DNA of 64,000 nucleotides from positions 601,415 through 665,414 of the forward strand of contig NW_017804431.1 in NCBI RefSeq assembly GCF_001625305.1, read 5' to 3'. This stretch comes from Branchiostoma belcheri. Lineage: Eukaryota > Chordata > Leptocardii > Amphioxiformes > Branchiostomatidae. Positions 1 to 9,229 of the stretch are shown here, piece after piece. A model generated the notes under the pieces. That model saw only the letters and a list, made by a program, of their open reading frames with translations. It did no database searches and had not been told where the DNA came from. A program made the position numbers and the translations under genes. How positions within the stretch are numbered: position 1 is the stretch's first letter; each line of letters starts with the position of its first letter.

Positions 1-22
1 CTCTCTCTCTCCCTCTCTCTCT
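1..22. repeat. CT-rich microsatellite
   Basis: The window opens with an almost pure CT dinucleotide run. It continues beyond the left edge, so its full length is unknown. Nothing else is recognisable between it and the first exon at 341. Confidence 0.9.
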
Positions 23-340
23 TGACCCCCAAACACGCTCCGAACATTCCTAACTTGCTCCAGAACGGTTGGCCGGTGTTTTGCCGGACTTAGGGCTAAA
101 AAGCTGCCAACAATATTAATTATAACAGCTGTACCCGTCAAATGTTTAAAGTTGAAACTTTTGATCCTACACCACCTAGAGCTTTCAACCAGTCACTCTA
201 GTCTTCCTCAGTAGACTGACCCAGTGTAAGTTGGTTTCTCTGATGTGTGACGTCAACCTGTCGAATCAAAGCTCTAGGTGAGAGACCTTTACTATGCTGT
301 ACAAAAAGTTTTATATTAAAAACTTTAACCACAAACACAG

Positions 341-493
341 ATGTATTTTTATGACAGTTCCCGTAAAAAATTTACAGACAACGAGACTTTGGCGGAAGTG
401 TTGTCGCTGAAAGACGAGATGGCAAATCTGACCAATCAGGAGGCCGGAAGGACTCACGTGTTCCTTGAGGGGAGGAGGGAAGTCTGTAGGCGG
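341..493 (+). CDS. NT5E: Ecto-5'-nucleotidase (CD73-like), internal exon 1 of 5 visible
   Basis: This exon encodes 51 residues in phase 0. It is bounded by an acceptor (AACACAG, ending 340) and a donor (GTACGA at 494). The peptide begins in the linker of the C-terminal substrate-binding domain of 5'-nucleotidases and ends EGRREVCRR, matching the strand and cysteine that precede the RECN motif of CD73. The ATG at 341 is not a start codon; it sits at the splice junction by chance. In the family the enzyme is a dimeric GPI-anchored surface protein that hydrolyses extracellular AMP to adenosine. The N-terminal metallophosphatase domain must lie left of the window. The assignment rests on continuous similarity across the next four exons and on matching splice phases. 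Confidence 0.85.
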
Positions 494-580
494 GTACGAG
501 TAGTATACTATTTTTACTTTTTAATTGATTTTTACAAAAATAATGCAATTTTTACCAAAAAAAAAGGTATACGGGCACCC

Positions 581-631
581 CTTTGGCCAATGGATACTGC
601 CTTGTCACCGTATGACCTGCTGGAAGACTAG
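581..631 (+). mobile_element. Solo end of foldback MITE (AATCTCCAAGCAGATC family)
   Basis: The stretch CTTTGGCCAATGGATACTG followed by CACCGTATGACCTGCTGGAAGACTA matches the right arm of the complete foldback element at 53142-53281 with a few changes. No left arm is visible here, so this is a truncated copy inside an NT5E intron. Confidence 0.65.
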
Positions 632-764
632 TAGACGAGACCTGACGGGCGTATGGCGTAGAGAATTGTATTAAAATTCATCTTTCTATTAATTATGCGC
701 TTTGGTCATCCTGTATTAAAAAAAACCTATCTCAAATTACATTTTTAACATCACAAAGAAACGA

Positions 765-882
765 GAAGAAGTCGAACCTCTGTAGTGTAGTTTAACAGCT
801 TCATGTACTACTAACATGTATATAGTACCTTTTCATCTGTTTACCTGTACGTCGCCCCATAGGGCATGAATGTACAATAGAT
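765..882 (+). mobile_element. LINE 3' terminal fragment
   Basis: One frame reads RRSRTSVV then stop, resembling the C-terminal end (KRSRTQ, stop) of the LINE at 44964-47875. It is followed by a 3' tail with GCCCCATAGGGCATGAATG and ACAATA. The same tail theme closes other LINE fragments at 47.87, 51.37 and 61.2 kb. The copy is only about 120 bp long, so it is heavily 5'-truncated. Confidence 0.5.
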
Positions 883-952
883 GTTATTATTACTGTTGTT
901 TGTTTATTTGTAGTTGTTTATTTGTTTATTTGTTTATCTATTTTGTTTACAG

Positions 953-1100
953 CGAGAGTGTAACCTTGGGAACGTGATCACGGACGCCATGGTGCGCCAG
1001 AACCTGAAGAACCCGGATGAAGCGAAGTGGGCTGACGTCAGCATGGCCGTGTGGAATGCTGGGGGTATCAGGGCGCCTATCCCCTTCAGACCTCCGGACG
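953..1100 (+). CDS. NT5E: Ecto-5'-nucleotidase (CD73-like), exon 2 of 5 visible
   Basis: This exon encodes 49 codons plus one base (phase 0 in, phase 1 out). The acceptor is TTTACAG and the donor is GTAAGG. It opens with RECNLGNVITDAM, the family motif whose arginine helps hold the substrate phosphate, and contains WNAGGIRAPI. In the latter, the Asn and Arg of the N-x-G-G-I-R block (substrate phosphate/sugar contacts in the family) are both kept. A Gly-to-Ala change relative to the vertebrate form is present; NAGGIR also occurs in other 5'-nucleotidases. No defects are seen. Confidence 0.93.
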
Positions 1101-1187
1101 GTAAGGCTCTTGTTGTGGCAAATTAGCTATCAACTGCCGTAATCCGAGCAAAATGGCACGGGAATACATAAAAATGTCCATTTCAAA

Positions 1188-1415
1188 TGATGGAACACTT
1201 TGCCTGATGGCGTTAAATGCGCTAGTGAGTGTAGGTTTCGGCAGGAGCTCGTGATGTATATCAACGAGTCTAATTGATTAACCGTGATGTAAATACTAGA
1301 TGTTAGCCTTTATGTAGTTTGTATGTCCTTGTTCTATGTTTTTACGGTCCAGGAAGATTAGCTGTGTATTCGTGTATTTGTGTACGACAGCTAATGGACT
1401 GAATAAAGTATCCAA
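1188..1415 (+). repeat. Dispersed repeat R1, copy A (NT5E intron)
   Basis: The segment from ATGGAACACTTTGCCTGATGG to GACTGAATAAAGTATCC recurs in inverted orientation at 8618-9085. Shared blocks include TCGGCAGGAGCTCGTGATG and TTTACGGTCCAGGAAGATTAG. It ends in an AATAAA-containing tail, consistent with a retroelement 3' end. No coding potential is visible. Confidence 0.75.
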
Positions 1416-1684
1416 GTATCCAAATGACCAGCAACTTTTAAAACACGATTCACGTCAGTGGTCAGTGTTCTGACGATGTTTCAAAAGAACAAGACACGAG
1501 TTTTGCTTGGACAGTCCTCTGGCGCACGAACAAAATACACTTAGTCAAGCCAAACTTCTGAGCGGGTGCAGGACACAGTCTGTAGGACACAGCCTGTGTT
1601 GTGTCCCGAACCATGCTCTGGCGTTAGAGTTAGGGTTTCCATGGCCAGAGGACGTCATTCATAAAATTACTTCCTGTGACATTA

Positions 1685-1765
1685 CTTTTGCCAAGAAGGT
1701 TATGTTTTCGTTGGCTTTCGTGTGTCTAGCGTGTTATGTGATAGCCCGAGAAGGCTAAGATAGAC
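1685..1765 (+). repeat. Dispersed repeat (TTGCCAAGAAGGTTATG type)
   Basis: TTGCCAAGAAGGTTATGTTTTCG followed by a CGAGAAGGCTAAGATAG-like end recurs at 7655-7750. A related end (GGATTGAGATGCTATTTGG) lies at 4155-4180. The class of element is not clear from the sequence. Confidence 0.5.
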
Positions 1766-2021
1766 TGTCTTCATATTTGGTAGGTGGATAGGTCTTAATG
1801 AGACCTCGAAATTATTAAGTTCTTGGGCTCCCTGGTGACTTATTAGGAGATGGGATTTTCGTTTATTTACTAGTATTTGAAATTGTACTTAAATTTGGTA
1901 AAGCATAACATAAGTTCAATTACTTCCTGAATTCCTCAATGGATAGCAAGATTACTTTACAATGAAAAAAAAAAGATGAAAGAAATAAAATTACCCACTC
2001 TGTGCCATTGTGTCTTCACAG

Positions 2022-2168
2022 GTATCATCAGCACCGCTGACGTGCTGACGGTTCTGCCGTTTCAAAACACCATCGACATCATCGTCATTTCCGGCGACAT
2101 CCTGTTTGAGATGTTCGAACATTCCGTGTCATCCATGCCGAGTGCCGGCCGGTTCCTACAAGTCTCAG
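2022..2168 (+). CDS. NT5E: Ecto-5'-nucleotidase (CD73-like), exon 3 of 5 visible
   Basis: Phase 1 in and out; acceptor CTTCACAG, donor GTAGCG. The peptide contains ADVLTVLPFQNT, in which the Phe after LP corresponds to one of the two aromatic residues that sandwich the adenine ring in CD73. The FEHSV motif typical of the C-terminal domain follows, then GRFLQVSG, which leads into the next exon. Everything expected of the family in this segment is present. Confidence 0.93.
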
Positions 2169-2402
2169 GTAGCGTGATGTTACTTGCACATTCATGTTAC
2201 ACCTAGGGAAAATGTTTGTGTTTCCTGTTTCAGTCCTGAAAAATATAACATCGGTAGGTAGAGATTATCTTTTTTTCTTTCTATTTTTTCAGACTTCGGT
2301 GATATCTATATAGTGCTCCAACTATACAATACAGTTTAACTGTTAAACTTGCATTAGACATTTATTTTCAATGTTAATGTTAGAAAAGTAATAATAGAAT
2401 GA

Positions 2403-2452
2403 TAAATGCTGCGATTTTTTCTCCCGTCTTGTCAAGGAATCCTTGTTGTTTT
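2403..2452 (+). repeat. Degenerate duplicate of the next acceptor region
   Basis: ATAAATGCTGCGATTTTTT through GTCAAGGAATCCTTG resembles the true intron end at 2598-2646 (TAAATACTGCCAATTCT through TTCAGGAATCCTGG). Here the AG acceptor dinucleotide is preceded by CA and the reading frame is lost after GGAATCC. It looks like a local duplication of the intron/exon border that has decayed. Confidence 0.5.
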
Positions 2453-2634
2453 TCTACATGGGAAGTCTAACTTAGTGAAGTGACCACAAGTTCACATTTA
2501 GGAACCGGGTCTGAAATAACACTTAGTAGGACACAAGCCAAGTGCCTACGATTTGTTTCCAAAACATTTGATAAATACTAAAGGAATAATACAAGTGTTA
2601 AATACTGCCAATTCTCTTGTCCCATCTTGTTCAG

Positions 2635-2844
2635 GAATCCTGGTGACGTACGATATCAGCCAGCCTGTGGGACAACGCGTGGCGAGGCTGGAGGCCCGAT
2701 GCTCCGAGTGCGCCATACCGCAGTACGAGCCCGTGGAGAGGGGGCGGCGATACAAGCTGTTGATAAACGCGTTCATGGTCGGCGGGGGCGACGGCTACAG
2801 CATGCTCGCTGAGAACATACCGGACTCAGATCGGGAACAAATCG
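2635..2844 (+). CDS. NT5E: Ecto-5'-nucleotidase (CD73-like), exon 4 of 5 visible
   Basis: 210 bases, phase 1 in and out; acceptor CTTGTTCAG, donor GTAAGG. The peptide shows GILVTYDIS, then CSECAIP with the paired cysteines (C-x2-C) that form a disulfide in the vertebrate enzyme, then NAFMVGGGDGYSM. In the last motif the second adenine-stacking aromatic, a Phe in human CD73, is a Tyr here. That keeps an aromatic ring and should be compatible with activity (inference). No stop or frameshift. Confidence 0.94.
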
Positions 2845-2865
2845 GTAAGGCCAAAGCTATTTTTA

Positions 2866-3146
2866 TGTTTACCGAAGGAAACATATTGTTTTTACTCCAT
2901 TTCTTCTTCCTCTTCTTCTTCTTCTGTTCCAAACACTAACCTTTGACCTGGCCAATGGCCTCTTTTGTTGGCGTCTGTCACCATGGTAACTGGTGTTGGG
3001 TTACATAATGTGGCAATTTCATAGTAGGCATTTAGACTCCTGTCACCATACACATGTATGTGAATGTGTTTGAGTAAGAATTAACAGAGCAGACCATATC
3101 CGAAGGTAAACATTATGCATTTGCTTTGCAAATGTTACTTTTCTAG
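2866..3146 (+). mobile_element. MITE with (CTT)-rich core and X-box-like motif, copy 1
   Basis: The ends read GTTTACCGAAGGAAAC on the left and CCGAAGGTAAACATTATG followed by CATTTGCTTTGCAAATG on the right. The same element occurs at 61668-61893 (inverted), 57701-58059 and 6221-6390 (partial). The interior has a CTTCTTCTT-type run and, at 2977-2990, GTCACCATGGTAAC, which fits the RFX X-box consensus. The insertion sits inside the last NT5E intron. Confidence 0.75.
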
Positions 3147-3535
3147 TTATTTTTTATTTCACAAAACCAACTAATCATGCAGAATGTGGGACTATTCATT
3201 ATCCACTGCCTTCAAAGAAGAAGTCGAACCCCATAATAGCTAGCGTAGTAGTAGAAGTAGAAGTTTTTCCAGACAGTTCTTATCTGTCTCCTGTTACTGT
3301 ATTGCAATGAGTATTATACTTGATTGTAAAAGAAATTAGCCTTCGAGCATGATTTTGCAAATAAAGTTTCTTTATTTTGTCAGGAAGTCTATGCCGTCCT
3401 CCGCCACAGCTTCATTTTCAAATCAAATCATTTATTTAAAATCTTTATCCAAAAAAAAACTTTGCACATTAAACTTGCATATTATAGGTATCATTTCTTG
3501 TTTAACAAGGTTTATGTCGTCAAAATTTGAAAATG

Positions 3536-3640
3536 TAGGAATGTTTTTTTTGGCCCGACTAGTTTTTTTCGCCATATCGCATTAGATTTGGAGTCTGCGA
3601 AGGATGTCATCCATAAAATTATACTTGCTGTGGCCTTTAG
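3536..3640 (+). mobile_element. Harbinger-like MITE, right-end fragment
   Basis: GCATTAGATTTGGAGTCTG, GATGTCATCCATAAAATTA and the terminal TTGCTGTGGCC match the right ends of the full copies at 22423-22790, 24355-24713 and 43811-44190. No clear left end is seen, so this copy is truncated. Confidence 0.7.
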
Positions 3641-3845
3641 TTAAAATTACTATATATAGTAGATAGTATATACCGCCCTCCGTCTCATTTGTTGGAATAA
3701 AAAACACAGTGAATGAATTCGAATACATTGCAGAAATGTCCTACCTGGCACAAAATTCTGTAGTATGCACTCAGTTGATGTACACATTTGATAATTTCTT
3801 AATGTTACAATGCGGATTTTAAAATGTCGTTCATTTTTACTACAG

Positions 3846-4078
3846 GATATCTCGACTCGGAAATGCTGTTAGACTACCTGAAAGATGCAAGCCCCATCAC
3901 CACGGGACTGGAGAGACGCATAACGATTTTGAATGGTACTGCACCCTACCCAACGTCCAACCCCGAGCCCAGCACTTCGCTTGGCCCCGCATCAAATGCC
4001 CCACCCCACTCCACACCACTCCCTGTGTTGTTGTTGTGTTCGATACTTGCAGTATTCCCTGCCTTATTGTGTCCATAG
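3846..4078 (+). CDS. NT5E: Ecto-5'-nucleotidase (CD73-like), terminal exon with GPI signal
   Basis: The last exon runs from acceptor ACTACAG to TAG at 4076-4078 (76 residues). The first part (GYLDSEMLLDYL..ITTGLERRI) aligns with the end of the CD73 C-terminal domain. It is followed by a Pro/Ser/Thr-rich linker and a hydrophobic tail, LPVLLLCSILAVFPALLCP. A small-residue stretch before such a tail is the pattern of a GPI-attachment signal. So the mature enzyme is probably lipid-anchored outside the cell, as in vertebrates. Total visible protein is 296 residues, about half of the usual family length. A possible polyadenylation signal (AATAAA) lies near 4857, but this is uncertain. Confidence 0.92.
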
Positions 4079-4169
4079 AATTAGAGTATTGTTTTGCGTG
4101 TGTGTATTTCCGTGTGTGTATATTGTGTCCCACAAAATACTCAAGAATGCCTTGTTGGATTGAGATGCT

Positions 4170-4375
4170 ATTTGGTATGTGCGTCGGTGAAGGTTACACA
4201 TCCAGGTAATACGATACGCCAAAAAGTTTAAAAGCAGTTACTCAAGCAACTGGATATGATTTTGGAAACGGTACACAAAACTAGTTGTGCTTATAAACCT
4301 GCTGAAACGTCTGACCGTTTCCAAAATCATATCAAGTTGCTTGACTAACTGTTTTTTTGGCGTATTTGGTATGTG
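4170..4375 (+). mobile_element. Foldback element with decayed hammerhead-like centre, flanked by 12-bp target repeat
   Basis: Perfect 12-bp direct repeats ATTTGGTATGTG (4170-4181 and 4364-4375) flank an element of about 182 bp. Its arms are inverted repeats: GCAGTTACTCAAGCAACTGG / ATATGATTTTGGAAACGG on the left, and CCGTTTCCAAAATCATATC / GTTGCTTGACTAACTG on the right. The centre, CTTATAAACCTGCTGAAACG TCTGACC, keeps only the 3' half (GAAACGTC) of the hammerhead-like core found intact in related copies near 19.93 and 63.06 kb. The element landed in an older dispersed repeat (GGATTGAGATGCTATTTGG). Confidence 0.8.
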
Positions 4376-6190
4376 AGTATGTGTTATGAGATAGAAGAAG
4401 TCCAATGTCGAGGAGAATTTTGGTGATTGTGTTGGTTTTATCCATGGTACTGCAACGAAGCTTTCGGTCTTTGTAACTTTCGTGCTGAACATGATGTTGT
4501 CTTAATGTTGGTTGGCAGCCTTTCCTGTTAGGGAAAATGGTGTAAATTTGGGCCCTTTAGCAGCTTGTTTTTGAAATACAGAGGTATTTAAATACAGATA
4601 AAAATCATGTCACCAACTGATTTTCACAATTTTATTACCTATAGGTATCTCAGAGAAGTAGTCAAATACACAATTAATAAGGGAATGCTACCATTTTGTG
4701 TTTTGCATGATAGGACTTCAATATATATAACATACGTAATCTATGGCAGGGGGAATATCAACAGATACTAATAATGGAAATAGGGGCCTAACACGCTTTT
4801 AAACTAGTACAGGATTTTGGTGTAAGTTAGGGATGAATGTTAGTTTGTATGGTTTAAATAAATATACATAGTGATAAAAAGTTATGATAGAATTCTGGAT
4901 AAGACTTCTAGTAATTCTGAAATATATGTAATTTGAGTAGAGAAGATCATGACTTTAAATCGATAATGAAAATTATAACTTTATTTTCATAATTAATGAG
5001 ACAAAAGTAAACCACAGAATATAGAAAAATATTTTACGGATGAATGAGTTACCCTAAATGTTTCGATAGTTGTAAAAACAGACGCTACAATATTATCAAG
5101 TATAGTTTGGATGTAAATATTTGTCAACATAGAATTTTAAATGTTTCTTTTTGACGACATTCTTCGCATTGCTCATGATATCAAATTTTAAAATGTGTGT
5201 CTTTCAATTAATTTGTGCAATAAGAATGTAGAGGAGGCAAATTAGAGCTTTTGATTATAAGAATCAGTTATAATAAAATGCTTTTGTTGCAGTGGTATTT
5301 CGTTCGATTGTGTTTCATAGTTCATTCTGGAAAGTTACTAATCCGTTAGTCTACCACGTTTTTACGATTGAATAATTTTTTCAAATAAATAAAGAAATGA
5401 GATGAATAATAAGGTCTCCGTGTGCCTAACTCATAATAACTATGCAATACATAGATACACTACACAAGCTTAATAGTTTTTTTTTATATATTAAAACATC
5501 AAAAACATTAAGAAAAACATAGAAGATGGCATCGAACTGAAGTTCCATGGACCTTATATTAACGGCGCCATCTACACAAAATGATTAAACAGAGATATGG
5601 TAATTACATGGACAAATAAATAAGTATACAAAATCGAAACAAGCTAATTGAGGTTTTAAATTAGTAAATGAAATTCAACGCAAATCCCAACCCCTATCCC
5701 TGATAGGACAAGAGTAGTATCGCCATATGCTTCGACAATTTTGGTGAATCAGAATCATGTTTGGGGTATTTACAGATCAGTTTTCAGATCGTGTTGAATT
5801 TATACATGTTCTAAAGTCATGTTAATCCTCCTTCCTTCTGTCTTTTTTCTCACGGAAAGCGAGTGATAAAAACTGTTGCTTGAATAGTTTATTATCAAGA
5901 GACTGTCGTGTTCTAATTCTATGCATCAATTTGTTTGAAAATTAAGATTTGCTTTTGCCCGAGAAATATTAAAAGGGCCTGCATGCCCTTTTAAGCAATG
6001 CGTAATCAGGCCCTTTTTAGTCTTTGTAATCCGTAGGCCGCCTCCCCAAAAATCAACGTAATAGTACATTAGCCTCAAAGCGTAAAGTCGTAATCAGCTC
6101 TGAGACTTTAACGTAATTCGCAATTGGCGGAGAAAATTGTGCGTAGTTCGAAATCACTACCCCCCCCCCTCCAATACAGGCCCTTACCAT
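4376..6190. other. AT-rich intergenic stretch
   Basis: About 1.8 kb 3' of NT5E. AT-rich, with no convincing exon, RNA gene or known repeat. The first part could be the NT5E 3' untranslated region; AATAAA occurs near 4857 and near 5384. Confidence 0.5.
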
Positions 6191-6220
6191 TGTGAACCAA
6201 ATGCGTATTTTCATCCTGGT

Positions 6221-6390
6221 GTTTACCTTTGCCAACGCAGAAGGAAAGCATTACTTTGTTCAGTTTCTTCTTCTTCTTCCTCCTCTTCTTCTTATCCAGG
6301 CAAATAAAGTCAATGACCTGCACCAGACGTATGTCACCATGTTAGCTGGTGCTGTAGCAGACACCCTGTGGCGCCGGATTGCTTAAACGT
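6221..6390 (+). mobile_element. MITE with (CTT)-rich core, partial copy 2
   Basis: GTTTACCTTTGCCAACGCAG, a CTTCTTCTTCTTCC run, AATGACCTGCACCAGACG and GTCACCATGTTAGC match the copy at 57701-58059. The X-box-like motif is degenerate here and the right end is missing. Confidence 0.65.
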
Positions 6391-6497
6391 ATTAAATGTA
6401 TTATATTACCAACCATACAACAATTCACTTGGTGAATTTTTCTGTTTTTCATGACTTTTTTTTACAAGCTTCATGCAGAGAGGTACGTGATTAGCCG

Positions 6498-6605
6498 TCC
6501 ATTAGGACTTGCAGTCATCGAACGCTTTTGAAACATCGACAATCGACATCTTCCATTAGGACTTGCAGTCATCGAACGCTTTTGAAACATCGACAATCGA
6601 CATCT
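6498..6605 (+). repeat. 54-bp perfect tandem duplication
   Basis: Two adjacent identical 54-bp units start with TCCATTAGGACTTGCAGTCA and end with CAATCGACATCT. A diverged single unit lies at about 9970-10033. A short (TCAA)5 run follows at 6621-6640. Confidence 0.9.
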
Positions 6606-6640
6606 TCCTGAGAAAAGATATCAATCAATCAATCAATCAA

Positions 6641-7500
6641 ATGGTTTATTTTCAACCGACTTCGGAGCACCAGGCTGAATTTCGCCAATTGTAACATTCA
6701 TTTAAAAACATTATACATTATAAAATCGTTAATGGTACATGAAAAAGAGCGTCTTACTTTAAAAACGTGAGGTGTACAAGTACAATAATGAAGACGTGAC
6801 ATAAAAGGCAACGTTTGTCAACAGTGTGCTTGGGTTTCATTTAGTATTTAATATTCTATTCATTGACGGTACTGCACTATTACTGTATCAAGTGGTACGA
6901 GAGATCGGCAAGGTCAGTGCTTTTGCCTTTCGTAGATTGCGCCCATGCGTCTCTGCGCGGGTGACATCGACTGGCAATTTTCTGTGGGTGCATCCTCATG
7001 AGATAATCTGCCTCACACTCACTCTTGTCTGCCGTTCCCTGGTATTACCTACATTAGTGGGACGTAGAAAGACACACACAATTGATGGCCTCCCGAGCTC
7101 CATCATTTCCTTTCCACCGACTGAGTTACCCTGCCGGATTTTCCCAAATCCTATCTGACATCCTTTATTGTAGCTTACATAACGATGTTATCTCTGTAAT
7201 GTGTGCGGCCGCAGAATAAAGCTAACGTTAGCCAATATCCGTAATTTCCCCCCGGGCAAGTCGCAAACAGGCTGACCTGCTTCTGTCGGCAGCAAATCAT
7301 GGATCACCCTAAGACTCGAAATTAGGTTTTCCTATTGTACAAGCATTGTCAAATAATTATGCTGATTTTAAAAAGTTGAAAGCTTGTAAATATATACGTC
7401 TATGATGTTGAAAACTTGATAAAATTCTTCAGGTAAATTAGTTTTTTTTTTTTCGGTCTCTGTAAACTGCGATAAACCAATAAAGTCTATTGTATCATAT
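6641..7500. other. Intergenic, fragments of a local repeat
   Basis: ACTGGCAATTTTCTGTGGGTG with CATCCTCATGAGATAATC (about 6968-7010) recurs diverged at about 10042-10095. This makes it part of the same repeat as the 54-bp unit. Otherwise no gene is recognised. Confidence 0.45.
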
Positions 7501-7504
7501 CGTA

Positions 7505-8058
7505 TTGTGTCTCCTCGAAAATTAATGTGTTTCAAGTGAGCATGCACTGTCCCAACCTGTTTTTGGGGGAAGTATGTATGACTTGAACTTTATTTTCCTT
7601 ACCTCCTGAATCCCAGGAAAGTTATAATTGCAGAGTAGACAAGAAATTAACTTTAACCTTTGCCAAGAAGCTTGTGTTTTCGTGGGCGTTCGTCTGAGTG
7701 TCTGTAAACTTGATAACTCGAGAAGGCTTAAATGGATTGAAATGATAGATTGGCTTTCTTTGTTTGTTGAAATAAGGCTGTCTTTTGGCGGAGAATATGA
7801 TCAACTGATGCACTATTTGCATAATCAGGAGGAATAATCTTTACTTTGTCAGTCATAAAGATTAACACCATTTGGCGAAGGTATGAGGTCATGAAACTCG
7901 TATTGTCCCAGCATTGGCTCGAAAATAAATTTGTGCCAAAGTGAGCATGTACTGTCCCAGCCTGTTTTTTTTGGAAAGTATGTTTGACTTAAACTTTATT
8001 TTGCTTATGTTCGGACTACCAGGAAAGTTATAATTGCAGGGTAGACAAGAAATTTGGG
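7505..8058 (+). repeat. Direct duplication of about 150 bp (7505-7655 and 7908-8058)
   Basis: Both copies contain AGTGAGCATG-ACTGTCCCA, GACTT-AACTTTATTTT and CCAGGAAAGTTATAATTGCAG. They are separated by about 250 bp that includes a TTGCCAAGAAGCTTGTG-type dispersed repeat (about 7655-7750). The copies have diverged by point changes and small indels. Confidence 0.8.
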
Positions 8059-8089
8059 CGGCTTTTCTGGAGCCAAAAGCCGGCACGAA

Positions 8090-8617
8090 TACCTATCAAC
8101 AAAAGAAGGGCTGGCATTCTGATGTTTTTTTTTTCTATTGTCTCAAAAATGTCCTAAAGTGTCTTTTTAGTTGTCCCGGCCTATACAGTAATTCCTGATT
8201 TTTTCACTGTACTTTTATGTTTACTGTTTTCAATGTTACTTTTGTACAGTGAACTTATCAATACAGTTAACAAATAATTCCTGGACTTTCTTTTTCCTGC
8301 ACCTAGCACCACAGTGAACATATAGTTCCAGAAACATGTCCATTTTTTCCAGACTGTGACATTTTGCTACCGTAAACATAAACTGAATTAAAGTAATTTA
8401 GTGCTCAGTGGCCATCAGGACACCGTTAACTTCGAGCCCTGCACCCGTCCTCCTAAATCACGCGGGCTCGTTTCCACCCCATCCAAAACCCACAACACAT
8501 TAAGGGAGGAAATTACGGGAAATGTAGTCTCGTTATCACTGGATCTCGTCTGTCTCTGAGTGTGTCTTCCGTGTAACTCGTCATGCAGAGGTTGATTGGG
8601 AAGATGGCTTGGATACT
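8090..8617. other. Intergenic, no feature seen
   Basis: Mixed AT-rich sequence with T runs. No ORF, RNA gene or repeat was recognised. Confidence 0.4.
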
Positions 8618-9085
8618 GTATTCAGTCCATTAGCTGTCTCGTGCACAAATACATGAATACGCAGCTAATCTTCCTGGACCGTAAAACATAGAACAAGGAC
8701 ATACAAACTACATAAAGGCTAACATCTAGTATTTGCAATTACATCATAGTTAATTAATCCATTAGACTCGTTGATATACATCATGATCTCCTGCCGAAAC
8801 CTACACTTACTAGCGCATTTAATTCCTTTTAACTTTTAATAAACCTACTCTAAGTAATCTCACAGCCGCATATATACATACAATCACTACTAAGCGAGAT
8901 GAAGCCGAAAAGAATAGAAATTATACATTTATTTACACTCTTATATGTTCATATGTTCATATGTATATGTAAATGTTCATATTCTGTACCCACGCAACCT
9001 GTACTTAGTTCTGTAGAACACAAATGTACAATAAAGGTCTTCATTCATACATTCATTCATTTAACTCCATCAGGCAAAGTGTTCC
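8618..9085 (-). repeat. Dispersed repeat R1, copy B, interrupted
   Basis: This is the inverse of 1188-1415. The part from CAGTCCATTAGCTGTC to CTAGCGCATTTAA (8622-8823) and the part CCATCAGGCAAAGTGTTCCAT (about 9065-9085) are contiguous in copy A. Here they are separated by about 240 bp of unrelated sequence, so copy B carries an insertion or copy A a deletion. Confidence 0.75.
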
Positions 9086-9229
9086 ATGTAAAGACACACC
9101 TACATGTATACATAAAAGATGGCGACCTTCTTCCGTGCACCGTTTTCTGACAGCAGGCCCGATCTTTCAGTGGATTACGTGATGGTATCTACCCTATTGG
9201 ATTCTGCTTTTCCGGTTGGTTAACCTCAC

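Larger units (their letters stand above)
494..952 (+). other. NT5E intron with repeat pieces
   Basis: This intron runs from GTACGA to TTTACAG. It holds one end of a foldback element (581-631), a LINE 3' terminus (about 765-882) and a TTTG/TTTA-rich run (about 896-947) just before the acceptor. That run doubles as the pyrimidine-rich tract. Confidence 0.75.
2845..3845 (+). other. NT5E last intron
   Basis: About 1 kb between GTAAGG and TACTACAG. It contains a MITE (about 2866-3146), a possible small LINE 3' piece around 3205-3300 (AAGAAGTCGAACCCC) and the right end of a Harbinger-like MITE (about 3536-3640). No further coding sequence was seen. Confidence 0.7.

Noticed and set aside
2546..2812. 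Overlapping minus and second + frame ORFs at NT5E exon 4
   Set aside because: The frame with CSECAIP and GGDGY fits the family and the splice phases; the others do not.
3897..4133. Minus-strand ORF opposite the last NT5E exon
   Set aside because: It is a shadow of the Pro/Ser-rich + strand exon.
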